Counted from the first letter of the stretch, positions 1 to 4,993 are shown. The stretch is DNA of 5,106 nucleotides from an archaeon (GCA_016213425.1 JACRAI010000139.1:1-5106); one strand, 5' to 3'. Program-made: numbers and translations. Notes: generated by a model from the sequence alone, not told the origin.

Positions 1-425
1 AGCTCTATTAAATCAATGACAGGCCAAGCTTTTCCTGAATAATCAATGAAAGGAGTGATGTACCAACTTTTCAAATCTTCGGGCTTGTGAAGAACGATAA
101 AATTGCAATGTTTTAAAGCGTCAGAGTTATCGACTTTAATTCTATCTAATTCTTGTTCCAATCCAGTTATTGCTGCAGAATCTTTATTGCCTAAATATTG
201 CACTCCAAATTTCTTTTCAAAATCTTTTTCTTGCTGTGTTTCAGTAAAAGAATCAGTTATTGCGTATTTTACAATGTTCAAAAATGTAGGATTATCTTTA
301 TGAAAATAAAATCCTCCAACACCCAAACCAATAGTTGTTAGTGCTGTTGCTAAAGCTTTCTTCCAAGTCCAGAACTTTTTCTTCTTTTTGATTTGAGGAT
401 TACTAGTTAATTCTTTTTTTTTCAT
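1..425 (-). CDS. Membrane-anchored protein of unknown function, cut by left edge
   Basis: I do not recognise this protein. The minus strand reads open from an ATG at 423-425 to the left edge, giving 141 codons with no stop; the C-terminus lies outside. The N-terminus is very basic (KKK at 2-4, five lysines at 13-17), followed by one hydrophobic segment at about residues 24-41 (ALATALTTIGLGVGGFYF). This fits a single-pass anchor with a short cytoplasmic tail and the remainder outside. No signal peptidase site is obvious. The visible ectodomain is mixed alpha/beta with FGVQYLG at 73-79 and FIVLHKP at 109-115. The ATG overlaps the stop of the preceding gene (ATGA), and a GAGGT ribosome-binding site lies 8 bases upstream, which fixes the start. 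It is the third gene of an operon. The ectodomain pattern vaguely recalls zincin metallopeptidases, but no HExxH is in view, so no function is assigned. Confidence 0.82.
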   Translation of the reverse strand, partial: MKKKELTSNPQIKKKKKFWTWKKALATALTTIGLGVGGFYFHKDNPTFLNIVKYAITDSFTETQQEKDFEKKFGVQYLGNKDSAAITGLEQELDRIKVDNSDALKHCNFIVLHKPEDLKSWYITPFIDYSGKAWPVIDLIE

Positions 426-775
426 TTCCAATGACCTCTTAATGCATCTATTTTTCTTTTTGCTAGTTCTCTTTTTCTTTCGGGAGTAACTGCTTTTTCA
501 TCCATTGATTGACAGAGATGAACATACATACGTTCATTCAAGAGAGGAGAGTTATAACCAAATCTTCTTATTTTAAGCCAATCAAAATGATCGGGCGAGT
601 ACGTAAGTTCGCCAGTTTCAGCAAAATAATTATCAAACTCTCTGAAAATTTCATTTTTTATTAACAATTTATCTCCCAGATCTAACTCTTGTCCATCTTC
701 AAAATATGCTAAAACTTGATCTAAACAAAGTTTCCTGTAAAATGCGATGTCTTCTTGAGAGTAATTATTACTCAT
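422..775 (-). CDS. Hypothetical 117-residue charged protein, middle gene of operon
   Basis: I do not recognise this protein. It is 117 residues, soluble, with no membrane segment or signal peptide. The sequence looks mostly helical and highly charged: an acidic, hydrophobic N-terminal half (RKLCLDQVLAYFEDG near residues 14-28) and a basic C-terminal helix (PERKRELAKRKIDALRGHWK, the last 20 residues). No catalytic or metal-binding pattern stands out. The start is well supported: the ATG overlaps the upstream stop as ATGA, and a strong GAGGTG ribosome-binding site at 781-786 lies 5 bases before it. Its own stop overlaps the next ATG the same way, so all three genes are translationally coupled. 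It could be a regulator, inhibitor or adaptor for the enzyme-like protein before it or the membrane protein after it; that is inference from position only. Confidence 0.85.
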   Translation of the reverse strand: MSNNYSQEDIAFYRKLCLDQVLAYFEDGQELDLGDKLLIKNEIFREFDNYFAETGELTYSPDHFDWLKIRRFGYNSPLLNERMYVHLCQSMDEKAVTPERKRELAKRKIDALRGHWK

Positions 776-1275
776 GCAGCCACCTCATCAATATTGTACA
801 ACAAATCAAACCATTCTTCTCGTGTTGTTATTTCATGATCTACTGCCCAGATTCTTGTTCCGCACAAGAATTCTCTTGACGGGTCCATAAAGATTGCTTT
901 TAGTTCGTCCATAGTTCCCATGAAAACTTGGAAGTATTTCACGAATTGGCCTAGAGTTGGATCGATAAGTATTTCGCCTCTATCAGCAGTGTTTGCTTTT
1001 AGTAATGTGTGGAGTGCATGATATTTTGATTGTACTGATTCAGTTTGTATTCCTTTCTCCTTTTTCAAAAATTTCTCAAAATCAGTAGAATAACCTAAGC
1101 ACATGCCGCTTAAAGGATTATCTTTATTTCCTTTATGAGGATTTGGTTCTGAATCAAATAGTTTGCACAAGTACAAAGCGTGAGCAACAGTGTGATTACC
1201 TAAAGAGTATTGAGTACTTTCAGAGGCTTCACTAACTGCCGCTTCCAGTTCTTGAAATGTTGGTAGAGTATTCAT
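772..1275 (-). CDS. Putative papain/transglutaminase-fold protein (Cys-His-Asp pattern)
   Basis: This is a 167-residue soluble protein, first gene of the left operon. No family is recognised with certainty. A Cys59-His-Asp105 pattern is visible: SGMCLGYSTDFEKF places a cysteine at the start of a predicted helix; KYHALHTLLKAN offers His86 or His89; GEILIDPTLGQF gives Asp105. Order, spacing and the IDPTxxQF ending resemble papain-like or transglutaminase-like domains, where Cys, His and Asp form the triad and a strand ends in IDPT. If so, it could be a cysteine peptidase, acyltransferase or deamidase acting in the cytoplasm. Against this, the N-terminal 55 residues look unlike a named domain and the His region looks more helical than expected. 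The start is supported by GGAGG at 1282-1286, six bases before the ATG. Its stop overlaps the next gene as ATGA. Confidence 0.85.
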   Translation of the reverse strand: MNTLPTFQELEAAVSEASESTQYSLGNHTVAHALYLCKLFDSEPNPHKGNKDNPLSGMCLGYSTDFEKFLKKEKGIQTESVQSKYHALHTLLKANTADRGEILIDPTLGQFVKYFQVFMGTMDELKAIFMDPSREFLCGTRIWAVDHEITTREEWFDLLYNIDEVAA

Positions 1276-1290
1276 TTATTTCCTCCAGAT

Positions 1291-1358
1291 TAGTTTACAG
1301 TTTGCAGTTTACGGTTTACAGTACATCCTGTGAACTGCAAACTATGAACTGTAAACTA
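1291..1358. repeat. Inverted repeat built of four plus four heptamer units
   Basis: Two 31-base arms (1291-1321 and 1328-1358) flank a 6-base loop. They match as inverted copies at 25 of 31 positions, and all six differences are transitions. Each arm is itself a tandem heptamer: AGTTTAC, AGTTTGC, AGTTTAC, GGTTTAC from 1292 to 1319, then GTGAACT, GCAAACT, ATGAACT, GTAAACT from 1330 to 1357. It lies between the predicted promoter and the ribosome-binding site of the left operon, so a long leader hairpin should form in that mRNA. Four of the differences give G-T pairs when the plus strand folds; only two do on the minus strand. It could be an operator, a leader structure or a small dispersed repeat. 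Confidence 0.9.
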
Positions 1359-1396
1359 GTTGGCTACAATATTTTAGTAGTTAATTGAAGTTTCAG

Positions 1397-1411
1397 TATA
1401 TAAATCTTTCG
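1397..1411 (-). promoter_or_regulatory. BRE/TATA promoter of the left three-gene operon
   Basis: On the minus strand CGAAAGA is followed by TTTATATA (1404-1397), a good archaeal BRE plus TATA arrangement. Transcription would start around 1373-1377, giving a leader of about 100 bases that contains the whole heptamer inverted repeat and then GGAGG before the ATG at 1275. The start site is an estimate from typical archaeal spacing. Confidence 0.6.
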
Positions 1412-1442
1412 ATTTTTTACTACTTCAAAGTGACTACAAATC

Positions 1443-1463
1443 AAAAAAACCCGCATCAATGCG
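1443..1463 (-). terminator. Hairpin plus T run, probable minus-strand terminator
   Basis: On the minus strand CGCA-TTGA-TGCG forms a small stem followed by GG and seven T (1449-1443). A separate run of ten T lies at 1490-1481. Both would end minus-strand transcripts coming from the tRNA-Gly region, since archaeal termination relies mainly on T runs. Confidence 0.5.
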
Positions 1464-1498
1464 TGAACTGAGAAATTGTTAAAAAAAAAATTAAAAAC

Positions 1499-1585
1499 TG
1501 CATCGACCGGGATCCCAGAACAAATCTTTGCTAAAGATTTGGCAGAAAGCACCAAAGTTGGATTTCCGCTTCACTACAATCCAAC
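1499..1585 (-). other. tRNA-tail-like copy with two hairpins; tRNA remnant or small RNA
   Basis: The minus strand carries ATCCCGGTCGATGCA (1513-1499), matching the last 15 bases of the neighbouring tRNA-Gly at 14 of 15 positions. Before it lie two perfect hairpins: 1557-1564 pairing with 1578-1585 (8 bp, 13-base loop) and 1521-1529 pairing with 1533-1541 (9 bp, 3-base loop). A complete tRNA cannot be folded: the usual T-loop sequence is replaced by a palindrome (CTGGGATCCCGG) and no matching 5' acceptor strand is present. It may be a decayed tRNA copy, a trace of integration at the tRNA 3' end, or a small RNA co-transcribed with the tRNA. Confidence 0.45.
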
Positions 1586-1596
1586 GAAAATAAACA

Positions 1597-1668
1597 TGCG
1601 TCGACCGGGATTCGAACCCGGATCACAAGCTTGGAAGGCTCGTATACTAGCCATTGTACTATCAACGC
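1597..1668 (-). tRNA. tRNA-Gly, anticodon UCC
   Basis: This is a complete 72-base tRNA without introns; it reads GGA glycine codons and, depending on wobble modification, others. The acceptor stem is GCGTTGA with TCGACGC (one G-T pair) and discriminator A at 1597. The D-arm is GTAC/GTAT with an 8-base loop containing GG. The anticodon stem CGAGC/GCTTG carries loop CTTCCAA, so the anticodon is TCC at 1635-1633. The variable loop has 4 bases, and the T-arm is CCGGG-TTCGAAT-CCCGG. CCA is not encoded, as is common in archaea, and must be added by a CCA-adding enzyme. A promoter lies just upstream, and a T-rich stretch (TTTATTTT) follows the 3' end on the minus strand. Confidence 0.97.
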
Positions 1669-1693
1669 AATAAAAGATAGAAAAAATTGCTGA

Positions 1694-1710
1694 TTTATAA
1701 AAATATCTCT
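1694..1710 (-). promoter_or_regulatory. BRE/TATA promoter of tRNA-Gly
   Basis: On the minus strand AGAGATAT (1710-1703) precedes the palindromic TATA element TTTATAAA (1701-1694). This places the start near 1672-1675, a few bases before the tRNA 5' end at 1668. It lies in the short gap after the stop of the DHH gene, so read-through transcription from that gene is also possible. Confidence 0.65.
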
Positions 1711-1719
1711 TCCAAATAA

Positions 1720-2757
1720 CTAATTTTGCTTATTTAATTCTTCTTCCAATAATTTTAAGAATTTTTGAAAGTCATGTTTTTTAATTGCACCACCGCAAGC
1801 TTGTTCGTGACCTCCACCATAACCTTCCACACTTCTCAACACTTTTTGTAATGCCAAATCCAATCTTACTCCTTCGCCAGCCCTCATACTGCATCTTACT
1901 TCATCATCTTTTTCTCTACCTAAAATTATTATTTTATCAGGAAAACGAGCAATTAATTCGTTAGCTAAATCTTTAGTTAAACTTAACTTGTCGCTCGAGT
2001 AGGTATAAACTATTAGTCGTTCATTTGTTTTTTTTTTCAATGCTTCTTTAAGTGATTTTTCATAATCTTGATTGATTTTTTTGTAGTATTTCCAAATGAA
2101 TTTTCCTTGAGGAGTTGTTTGCTCAAGAATTTCTTTTGGATCATTAATTCTTGAAAGTGCTTTTATGTTTTTGTAAACATTAGTTGTAGTGCCTTTTAAT
2201 AAAAAAGAAAATACTTTAACTAAAGTACCTACTTTTGAATTATACAACGCTTCTTGAACAGTTTTTACATTTTCTGGAAGTAGATCGGGATATTTTTTTC
2301 TAAAATCATCAGCATATTCTGGCATGTACCAATCGCCTATCGCTCCAACTGTTGCAATCCACAAATCTTGCTTTACTATTTGATAGCACATCACAGGTGT
2401 AGGAATGTTTTTTTTGAAAGTTATTCTTGGATTGTAATAATGTACTTTTTCTCTCGACAAAGGGGTGTGGTGGTCAATCCAGTATACTTGAACTTTAGAA
2501 CTATCTAAGAACTCTTGATCTACTATTGCTAAATCAAGAATAAAAACAACATCAGGATCGAATTCTTCGATTTTTTTATTATGCTCCCCTCTGATGTTTG
2601 GAACTGCTTTAACAACGTAGCCTTTACCTTCTTTGTTGTAGCGGTATAATAACAAAAAACTAGATAAACCATCAGGATCATCATGAAAGAAGTAAAAAGG
2701 TCTCACACTACTGTCTAAAACTGTTTTTATTTCTTGTTCTTGTTCTTTTGTAAGCAT
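1720..2757 (-). CDS. DHH/DHHA1 family phosphoesterase (RecJ/nanoRNase-like)
   Basis: This 345-residue protein has the full DHH signature. Motif I is H25-x-D27-x-D29-G (HDDPDG), motif II is Asp75 in ILDLAIVD, motif III is D95-H96-H97, and motif IV is Asp142 in GAIGDW. These residues bind two metal ions (usually Mn) in the family. The C-terminal DHHA1 substrate-binding domain ends with GGGHEQACGG at 314-323. Family members hydrolyse phosphodiesters in single-stranded DNA, short RNA oligomers or linear dinucleotides; archaeal relatives include GAN/RecJ-like exonucleases. The length suits a compact archaeal form, and all expected motifs are intact, so it should be active in the cytoplasm. Which substrate it uses cannot be read from sequence. 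It has no clear ribosome-binding site close to the ATG, and the frame upstream offers no other ATG, so a short leader is likely. It diverges from the ATPase gene, with tRNA-Gly just downstream. Confidence 0.95.
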   Translation of the reverse strand: MLTKEQEQEIKTVLDSSVRPFYFFHDDPDGLSSFLLLYRYNKEGKGYVVKAVPNIRGEHNKKIEEFDPDVVFILDLAIVDQEFLDSSKVQVYWIDHHTPLSREKVHYYNPRITFKKNIPTPVMCYQIVKQDLWIATVGAIGDWYMPEYADDFRKKYPDLLPENVKTVQEALYNSKVGTLVKVFSFLLKGTTTNVYKNIKALSRINDPKEILEQTTPQGKFIWKYYKKINQDYEKSLKEALKKKTNERLIVYTYSSDKLSLTKDLANELIARFPDKIIILGREKDDEVRCSMRAGEGVRLDLALQKVLRSVEGYGGGHEQACGGAIKKHDFQKFLKLLEEELNKQN

Positions 2758-2786
2758 GAGCCAGTCATAACCTGCCCATTTAAAAA

Positions 2787-2800
2787 CTTTTATAGAAAAC
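2787..2800 (-). promoter_or_regulatory. Probable TATA promoter of the DHH gene
   Basis: The minus strand reads GTTTTCTATAAAAG here. CTATAAAA starts 38 bases before the ATG at 2757, which predicts a leader of roughly 10 bases. The overlapping CTATTTAAAG (2810-2801) is an alternative that would give a longer leader. Confidence 0.45.
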
Positions 2801-2808
2801 TTTAAATA
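2795..2808 (+). promoter_or_regulatory. BRE/TATA promoter of the ATPase gene, leaderless type
   Basis: GAAAAC is followed by TTTAAATA at 2801-2808, 31 bases before the ATG at 2832. With archaeal spacing the transcript would begin at or within a few bases of the ATG, and no ribosome-binding site is present, so leaderless translation is likely. The element overlaps the divergent DHH promoter, so the two genes may influence each other. Confidence 0.6.
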
Positions 2809-2831
2809 GTGGTAAGAAAAGTATACTACTT

Positions 2832-4208
2832 ATGATACCACAATTCATAAATAGGGAATTGGAATTAAGATTTTTAAATGATGCGTTTAACAGCAATAAG
2901 GCTGAACTCATAGTCATTTATGGAAGAAGAAGAATCGGCAAGACCGAATTAATTAACAAGTTTTGCCAAAAAAAACCACATGTATATCTACTTTGCACTG
3001 AAGATAATGAGAAAAACAATCTTGAAATGTTCAGAGATCGTTTAGCAGATTTTATAAATAAACCAATATTAAGAGATATCAAAATAGAATCATGGAATCA
3101 GCTATTCCAAAGATTTTTGGAACTTTTTGATTCAAAAGAAAAAGTAATCTTGGCAATAGATGAATTTTCATTTTTAATAAGTTTAAATAGAGGAGTTGTT
3201 TCTGCTTTTCAAAAGATTTGGGATGAACAGCTTAAAAAAAGAAACATAATGCTGATTCTTGCCGGTTCCAGTATAAGCATGATGGAAACGGAAGTTTTAG
3301 GCTATAAAAGCCCGTTATATGGAAGAAGAACCGGGCAATGGAAAGTAAGTGAGTTAGAGCTTAAGCACATTAAAAAATTTTTCCCTTCATATAATAATAA
3401 TGATTTAATGCAAGTTTACGCAATAATAGGCGGGGTGCCTGCTTATCTGCTTGAATTAGATAAAAACAAAGAATTACTTGAAAACATTAAAGATAATATC
3501 TTGAGAAAAGGAAAATATTTGAATCAAGAAGTGGAATTTATGTTAAAACAAGAGTTCAGAGAGCAAAAAACTTACTTATCAATACTCAAACAGATTGCTT
3601 TAGGGTTTTGTAGTTTAGGAAAACTATGTGCTGCTACGGGAATGGATAAAGCGAACATTTCAAAGTACCTCCACGTCCTGGAAGAAATAACTATAATACG
3701 ACACATTCTGCCTTTAGGAAAAAAGAGAAAAGGAATTTATTTAATAACAGATCCATTCTTTACCTTTTGGCTGAAACTCGTTTCGCCTTATCAGGCAGAA
3801 TTAGAATCTGGAAATATTGAAAGTGTATCTAAAATTATAGAAAAAAAACTGCCTGAGTACATGGGGCAGAGGTTCGAGTTTATTTGTGAGAAATTACTTT
3901 TATCGAAATATTTTAATCTGCCATTAAACTTAACAAGTGTTAATAAATGGTGGCATAAAGAGAAAAAAATTGATTTAGTGTGCTTAGATGAAAACAAAAA
4001 AGAAGTGTTGTTTATAGAATGTAAATGGGCTGAATTGAAAGAAAGAGATGCCGAACAAGTTTTAGAAGAGCTAAAAAATAAGTCTACTCATACAAATATA
4101 ACAAGCACCCGAGAATTTTTTGGAATAATAGGAAAAAAAATTCATGGAAAAGAAAATTTAAGAAAAAAAGGTTTTACCGTGTTTGATATTGACGATTTAG
4201 ATTTTTGA
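2832..4208 (+). CDS. Archaeal AAA ATPase with winged helix and DUF234-like C-terminus
   Basis: This 458-residue protein belongs to the archaeal ATPase family of COG1672 type. The opening FINRELELRFLNDAF is the usual start of this family. Walker A is GRRRIGKT at 31-38, Walker B is VILAIDEF at 105-112, a sensor-like GSS lies at 145-147, and the family signature SPLYGRRTG is at 160-168. A winged-helix segment follows at about 250-310 (GMDKANISKYLHVLEE). The C-terminus matches DUF234, with a PD-(D/E)xK nuclease-like core: Asp381 in KKIDLV, Glu396 and Lys398 in FIECKWAE, and Glu349/Glu353 in the preceding helix. All core residues are present, so nuclease activity is possible, though it is unproven for the family. 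The biological role of these proteins is unclear; they are often multicopy and patchily distributed in archaea, which suggests mobility. The gene has its own leaderless-type promoter and stands alone. Confidence 0.95.
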   Translation: MIPQFINRELELRFLNDAFNSNKAELIVIYGRRRIGKTELINKFCQKKPHVYLLCTEDNEKNNLEMFRDRLADFINKPILRDIKIESWNQLFQRFLELFDSKEKVILAIDEFSFLISLNRGVVSAFQKIWDEQLKKRNIMLILAGSSISMMETEVLGYKSPLYGRRTGQWKVSELELKHIKKFFPSYNNNDLMQVYAIIGGVPAYLLELDKNKELLENIKDNILRKGKYLNQEVEFMLKQEFREQKTYLSILKQIALGFCSLGKLCAATGMDKANISKYLHVLEEITIIRHILPLGKKRKGIYLITDPFFTFWLKLVSPYQAELESGNIESVSKIIEKKLPEYMGQRFEFICEKLLLSKYFNLPLNLTSVNKWWHKEKKIDLVCLDENKKEVLFIECKWAELKERDAEQVLEELKNKSTHTNITSTREFFGIIGKKIHGKENLRKKGFTVFDIDDLDF

Positions 4209-4225
4209 AAAAGATCAGCATAAAA

Positions 4226-4233
4226 TTTAAATA
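4226..4233 (+). promoter_or_regulatory. TATA element of the four-cysteine mini-gene
   Basis: TTTAAATA, preceded by CATAAAA, begins 30 bases before the ATG at 4256. Sequence and spacing are almost the same as at the ATPase gene (31 bases), which supports leaderless transcription of the short gene. Confidence 0.6.
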
Positions 4234-4255
4234 ACACCTCAATTTTAACATTTTA

Positions 4256-4417
4256 ATGGTTTGCAAGAATTGTCACAATTTTAAAGTTTTTGGTAAAAAT
4301 TGCTGGTTTTATTGGGAAAATAAGAGTGTTTGTTCACAGCACACATCAAATCCAAGGGAAGAACCTAAATATAAAGAAAAAGAAGAAAGTACTTTGTTGC
4401 AGATTAAATCAAAGTGA
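4256..4417 (+). CDS. 53-residue four-cysteine protein, possible zinc-binding mini-protein
   Basis: This is a short open frame of 53 codons ending in TGA at 4415-4417. The N-terminal half has Cys3, Cys6, Cys16 and Cys26 (CxxC-x9-C-x9-C), with extra His7 and His29 and an aromatic stretch CWFYWEN. Four cysteines at these spacings can hold one zinc ion or an iron-sulfur cluster. The C-terminal half is lysine- and glutamate-rich and probably flexible. No transmembrane segment or signal peptide is seen. Support for a real gene comes from the cysteine pattern, the TATA element at the same distance as in the ATPase gene, and T-rich and terminator-like signals downstream. There is no ribosome-binding site, consistent with leaderless translation. 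I do not recognise a named family; the function could be nucleic-acid or protein binding, by inference only. Confidence 0.68.
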   Translation: MVCKNCHNFKVFGKNCWFYWENKSVCSQHTSNPREEPKYKEKEESTLLQIKSK

Positions 4418-4423
4418 ACAATA

Positions 4424-4434
4424 GTTTTGTTTTT
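4424..4434 (+). terminator. T-rich stretch after the mini-gene
   Basis: GTTTTGTTTTT starts 7 bases after the TGA at 4415-4417. Two T runs of four and five bases are enough to resemble an archaeal U-tract terminator on the plus strand. Confidence 0.4.
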
Positions 4435-4483
4435 ATAATTTAAAGTTCTTTGTTTTTAGATATTTACTTCGCTGCGCTCAGAC

Positions 4484-4504
4484 ATTTGATTTCAAATTTT
4501 TTTT
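4484..4504 (+). terminator. Stem-loop followed by eight T, plus-strand terminator
   Basis: ATTTGA (4484-4489) and TCAAAT (4492-4497) form a 6-bp stem with a 2-base gap, followed by a run of eight T at 4497-4504. It lies between the plus-strand mini-gene and the oppositely oriented hicA, so it probably stops read-through into the antisense strand of hicA. Confidence 0.5.
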
Positions 4505-4514
4505 AATGGTACAT

Positions 4515-4736
4515 CTAAAGAAGAGCAATAAATTCATCTCTTGTTATTTCAATTTCATTAATGATTTTCCTCAGTAATCCTCTACCAATATCTTTTCCAT
4601 TATGAACTGGAACTACTGTTGCCCTACCATCTTTATGCTTAAAATATTTATGACTGCCTCTTTGTCTTATCTCTTCAAAACTTAACTTATCAAGAACTCT
4701 GATAACTTCTTTAGCAGATAAAATTGGAAGTTTCAT
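4515..4736 (-). CDS. hicA: HicA-type mRNA interferase toxin
   Basis: This 73-residue protein is full length for HicA (YcfA-like), a small double-stranded-RNA-binding-fold ribonuclease that cleaves mRNA and arrests translation when not bound by HicB. The family core is present: LSAKEVIRVLDKLSFEEIRQ forms helix 1, then RGSHKYFKHKDGR with the catalytic His29 of the G-S-H motif, then the strand ATVVPVH and the closing helix GLLRKIINEIEI with basic residues. The ATG overlaps the hicB stop as ATGA at 4733-4736. No ribosome-binding site lies close to it, so toxin synthesis probably depends on ribosomes finishing hicB; this would keep toxin from exceeding antitoxin. The catalytic His is intact, so the toxin should be active. 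Confidence 0.95.
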   Translation of the reverse strand: MKLPILSAKEVIRVLDKLSFEEIRQRGSHKYFKHKDGRATVVPVHNGKDIGRGLLRKIINEIEITRDEFIALL

Positions 4737-4954
4737 GCTAATATTTGTACTTTTTGAACCCCGATAAATTCGTCCTGTGAAACTTCTTTTTCAACTTCTA
4801 AACACAACCCTATTGCTTCTTTAACATTTCTTAAAAGTTCATCAATGGTTTCGCCTTGAGTATGGCACCCTTTAAGAGCTGGAACACTACCAATGTACAA
4901 TCCATCTTCATCTTTCTCTATTAAAACTGTGAAATTGTATATTTTTTTTTTCAT
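4733..4954 (-). CDS. hicB: HicB-type antitoxin, short form
   Basis: This 73-residue protein has the HicB partial RNase H-like fold. FTVLIEKDEDGLYIGSVPAL is followed by KGCHTQGETIDELLRNVKEAI, the core that binds and blocks HicA. The protein ends about where the fold ends, so it lacks the C-terminal helix-turn-helix or ribbon-helix-helix domain of longer HicB proteins. Direct DNA-binding autoregulation is therefore doubtful; another factor or translational coupling may set the ratio. The antitoxin gene comes first, as in many hicBA loci. GGGAG at 4965-4961 lies six bases before the ATG and supports the start, although the predicted transcription start is so close that the mRNA may begin near or after this site. 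Confidence 0.94.
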   Translation of the reverse strand: MKKKIYNFTVLIEKDEDGLYIGSVPALKGCHTQGETIDELLRNVKEAIGLCLEVEKEVSQDEFIGVQKVQILA

Positions 4955-4979
4955 TATATACTCCCTATGTGACTAAAAC

Positions 4980-4993
4980 TATTTAAGCCTTTC
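4980..4993 (-). promoter_or_regulatory. BRE/TATA promoter of hicBA
   Basis: On the minus strand GAAAGG (4993-4988) precedes CTTAAATA (4987-4980). It begins 33 bases before the hicB ATG, predicting a leader of only a few bases. The BRE-like GAAAG resembles that of the left operon promoter (GAAAG at 1410-1406). Confidence 0.6.

Noticed and set aside
49..60. AAAGGAGTGATG on the plus strand, resembling a ribosome-binding site and start
   Set aside because: The frame stops after ten codons and it lies antisense to a coding sequence.
103..303. A 66-codon plus-strand frame
   Set aside because: It is the opposite strand of the membrane-anchored protein, which has a coupled start and a ribosome-binding site.
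1291..1358. CRISPR-like array
   Set aside because: The units are seven bases, have no spacers and switch orientation at the centre.
1364..1555. A 63-codon minus-strand frame
   Set aside because: It runs through the operon promoter, the terminator hairpin and the T runs, has odd composition and no ribosome-binding site.
1499..1596. A second complete tRNA, or a split or permuted tRNA half
   Set aside because: The T-loop consensus is missing, no strand matches the acceptor end TCGATGC, and no proper anticodon arm with T at position 33 can be drawn.
1476..1673. A 65-codon plus-strand frame with MRRPGFEPGSQAWKARIL
   Set aside because: This stretch is the antisense translation of the tRNA-Gly gene, a familiar false protein call. 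The remainder of the frame covers the hairpin region with no start signal.
3791..3997. A 68-codon minus-strand frame
   Set aside because: It lies wholly inside the ATPase gene, opposite its conserved C-terminal domain.
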